NCBI GenBank assembly: GCA_037892935.1
Contig: JAYXKI010000008.1
Span: 620,001-684,000 of the forward strand
Direction of reading: 5' to 3'
DNA length: 64,000 nt
Origin: Phlebopus portentosus
Taxonomy: Eukaryota; Basidiomycota; Agaricomycetes; Boletales; Boletinellaceae
Shown here: positions 62,368 through 64,000 of the stretch, one piece after another
Layout: every line of letters begins with the position of its first letter
How positions within the stretch are numbered: position 1 is the first letter of the stretch
Made by a program: the position numbers and the translations under genes
The notes under the pieces: generated by a model
What the model saw: only the letters and a program-made list of their open reading frames with translations
Told to the model about the DNA's origin: nothing
Database searches by the model: none

Positions 62368-63086
62368 ATGTTATTCTGCCCTACGTGCGCAAACTTTCTG
62401 ATCATATCGGCTGACACAGGGAGCAACAAATGGGCGTGCAACACTTGTGCATATGAGTTCCCAATCACCAAACAGGTAGGTTCTCGTGTACCTCCCTGGA
62501 GCTGCGATCTGTCAGAACCTGCGTGGATGGACTTCTTTCGTTGCTTGCCTCGCTGATGCCTTTGCCCTTGATAACGCTTAAATTTTATTCTTTATTTATA
62601 GATGACGTCGCGTGAGCGGCTGCAGCGCAAAGCTGTGGATGATGTGCTCGGTGGAGACGCTGCGTGGAGAGATGCAGACTCAACGAGCGGTACGCGAATT
62701 CCTGGCTTTCTGCCTGTTCTATTCTGGTTTTACTTATGAGCGCGTCAATGTCCGTTCGTGTTCATGCGCCGTGCTTCGTATTCATGCTTATGCGTGTGTT
62801 CATTGCTGTGCTGTGCGCCGACGTGATAGTTACGTGCCCGAAATGCGATAACGACAGAGCATATTTTTATCAACTGCAGATTCGGTCTGCAGACGAGCCT
62901 ATGACTACTTGTACGTTCTATTATCACCGTATTTGGTATAGGAGCTCATTGCGCTGTCACATCCTTTCGCGGTCTAGTTTACCGGTACGGTTCGAGCTTG
63001 TTCTCCTGTAAGATCTGCGGAATCCTTATCCTAACACAAATAATGACAGATGTACGGCATGTACGCACCAGTGGAGAGAAGGGTAG
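62368..63086 (+). CDS. RPC11: DNA-directed RNA polymerase III subunit RPC11 (RPC10/POLR3K)
   Basis: Small zinc-ribbon subunit of RNA polymerase III needed for RNA 3' cleavage, termination and reinitiation on tRNA and 5S genes. Five exons (62368-62475, 62602-62689, 62830-62910, 62978-62984, 63050-63086) give 106 residues, as expected for the family. The N-terminal ribbon has FCPTCANFLII and WACNTCAYEFPI (C4). The C-terminal TFIIS-like ribbon has CPKCDNDRAYFYQLQIRSAD, with the DE-type catalytic hairpin present as SADEP, then TTFYRCTACTHQWREG. The fourth exon is only 7 nt; it completes Phe, gives Tyr and begins Arg of the FYRC motif. Both flanking introns are canonical GT-AG, and skipping the exon would shift the frame and destroy the second zinc site. 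Confidence 0.93.
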
Positions 63087-63907
63087 CTCGAGCTTCTTTG
63101 GAGGTCACAGTACATATGTTTCGTTGGAACTTTACTCACGGCTACAATGGTTGCATTCCATATCGTCCAAATTCGTTGAAGTTTTCATTCGCAGTTGCTC
63201 GTACAGCACACCGCGCAGAGGAGGCGCAACCAAGGCTATGCAAAAGATTTCCAAAGCATTCATTCTGACTCAAAAAATAGAAATAAAAAAATTGGGTGAC
63301 GGAGACGATCTGGCTTTGTTTCCGTCGGTCACGACCATGATGTCCGAACCGTTTTGGTAACTCATCGCCTTTCGACAACGACCGTCGTCAACTTCTCGTC
63401 AAACTCAAGCCTGTTATTCGTCCGCTGTGGAACTGCACCCGCCCCTGCGAAAGAGAAACGCTCAAAGAGTGCTTCCTCTGCTTGACCGTTCCGAACTTTC
63501 GATTGTTCGTATTTGGTTGTCTCTCTGTCTCTTGCTAGATGAAACTGCACCCGTGCACCTCAATTGATAGTTCTGCGCTACTGCAGCGCTGCGACAAGGC
63601 GTGTGGAAAGCTCCGCTAAAGTTGGCCATGGGCTCGTTGCTATCGCTTGCTCGTTCTTCTCAGGATAAATGAAACAGATGCCAAGATGTCCGCGCTAGCT
63701 GGAGATGATCTGATTGACTCACTCGGGAGCTGATAGAACGTACTTACACTCGTCTGCTATAAAATGCGGCTGCTGATCGTTGAGCAGTTCTTCAAGTCGA
63801 GTTGATCTCAACGCATTCGTGCTTAACCTGTTTTCTCTTCGTTCAATTACCTTTTCTTGCTTCTATTTGACTCTGCGAGTCCCGCATTTTCATCTCATTT
63901 ACCACAA
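63087..63907. promoter_or_regulatory. Upstream region of the partial secreted-protein gene
   Basis: About 820 nt. A good TATA box, CTATAAAATG, lies at about 63757-63766, roughly 145 nt before the ATG, which would give a leader of about 110-120 nt. The T/C-rich stretch at 63825-63880 fits a highly expressed fungal promoter or leader. The rest shows no gene. Confidence 0.5.
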
Positions 63908-64000
63908 TGTTCTCCCGACTCTCGTTCGTCTCTTTGCTCGCTGTCCCAGTCGTTGTCGGCTTCTTCGCGCAGAGTGCTTTTGCGGGTGAGTGTAATGGTA
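63908..64000 (+). CDS. Start of a secreted protein gene (partial, cut by window edge)
   Basis: ATG 63908-63910 begins a classical signal peptide, MFSRLSFVSLLAVPVVVGFF, continuing to AQSAFA, followed directly by a GTGAGT donor at about 63986. The mature part lies outside the window. Short secreted proteins of Agaricomycetes such as hydrophobins often start this way, but nothing here decides the family. Confidence 0.6.

Overview
The window is about 64 kb of nuclear DNA from a basidiomycete fungus, most probably a mushroom-forming Agaricomycete. The evidence is about two dozen eukaryotic genes cut by many short introns (mostly about 45-100 nt), a chitin synthase carrying a myosin-like motor domain, a probable Clp1 (clampless) relative, a single-pass membrane protein of the kind common in Agaricomycetes, and a small fungal kinase fused to a nuclease-like region. 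I saw no rRNA, tRNA, CRISPR array or intact transposon. Gene ends are start codon to stop codon; splice sites were placed by eye from conserved protein frames.

Layout: 0.97-3.4 kb 6-phosphofructo-2-kinase/fructose-2,6-bisphosphatase (-); 3.7-5.1 kb PHO13-type HAD phosphatase (+); 5.4-9.0 kb metacaspase with a long N-terminal zinc-knuckle extension (-); 9.5-11.4 kb LCB1 subunit of serine palmitoyltransferase (+); 12.2-18.4 kb motor-domain chitin synthase (-); 18.7-19.9 kb SFM1 SPOUT methyltransferase (+); 20.6-23.9 kb ATG1 kinase (-); 24.6-25.9 kb secreted/membrane protein (-); 27.5-30.1 and 30.6-32.4 kb two uncharacterised low-complexity proteins (+); 32.6-34.1 kb RRP14/SURF6 (-); 34.3-36.9 kb ZRG17-like cation diffusion facilitator subunit (+); a 130-bp MITE-like element at 37.75 kb; 38.0-40.2 kb CLN3/BTN1 (-); 40.4-43.3 kb DBP4 DEAD-box helicase with an apparent 1-nt frameshift (+); 44.3-45.6 kb RCE1 CAAX protease (+); 46.3-47.5 kb Clp1-like (-); 47.8-49.9 kb nuclease-like/kinase fusion (+); 51.0-52.7 kb GWT1 (-); 52.9-54.7 kb F-box/LRR-like (+); 55.9-58.5 kb NT-C2 domain protein (+); 59.8-60.5 kb mitochondrial ribosomal protein bL28m (-); 60.6-61.8 kb conserved unknown (+); 62.4-63.1 kb RNA polymerase III subunit RPC11 (+); 63.9 kb to the edge, start of a secreted protein (+).

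Most genes are housekeeping and not functionally clustered. Loose themes are ribosome production (RRP14, DBP4, SFM1, bL28m, RPC11), membrane and wall biogenesis (LCB1, chitin synthase, GWT1, RCE1) and vacuole/autophagy/death (ATG1, BTN1, metacaspase). Many neighbours are divergent with short shared promoters (about 115-360 nt).

The items most worth a second look are the PD-(D/E)XK-like plus kinase fusion, the metacaspase with three CxxC pairs, an LCB1 that has a lysine where LCB2 carries its PLP lysine, the DBP4 frameshift just before helicase motif VI, two microexons (10 nt in SFM1, 7 nt in RPC11) and two GC-AG introns.
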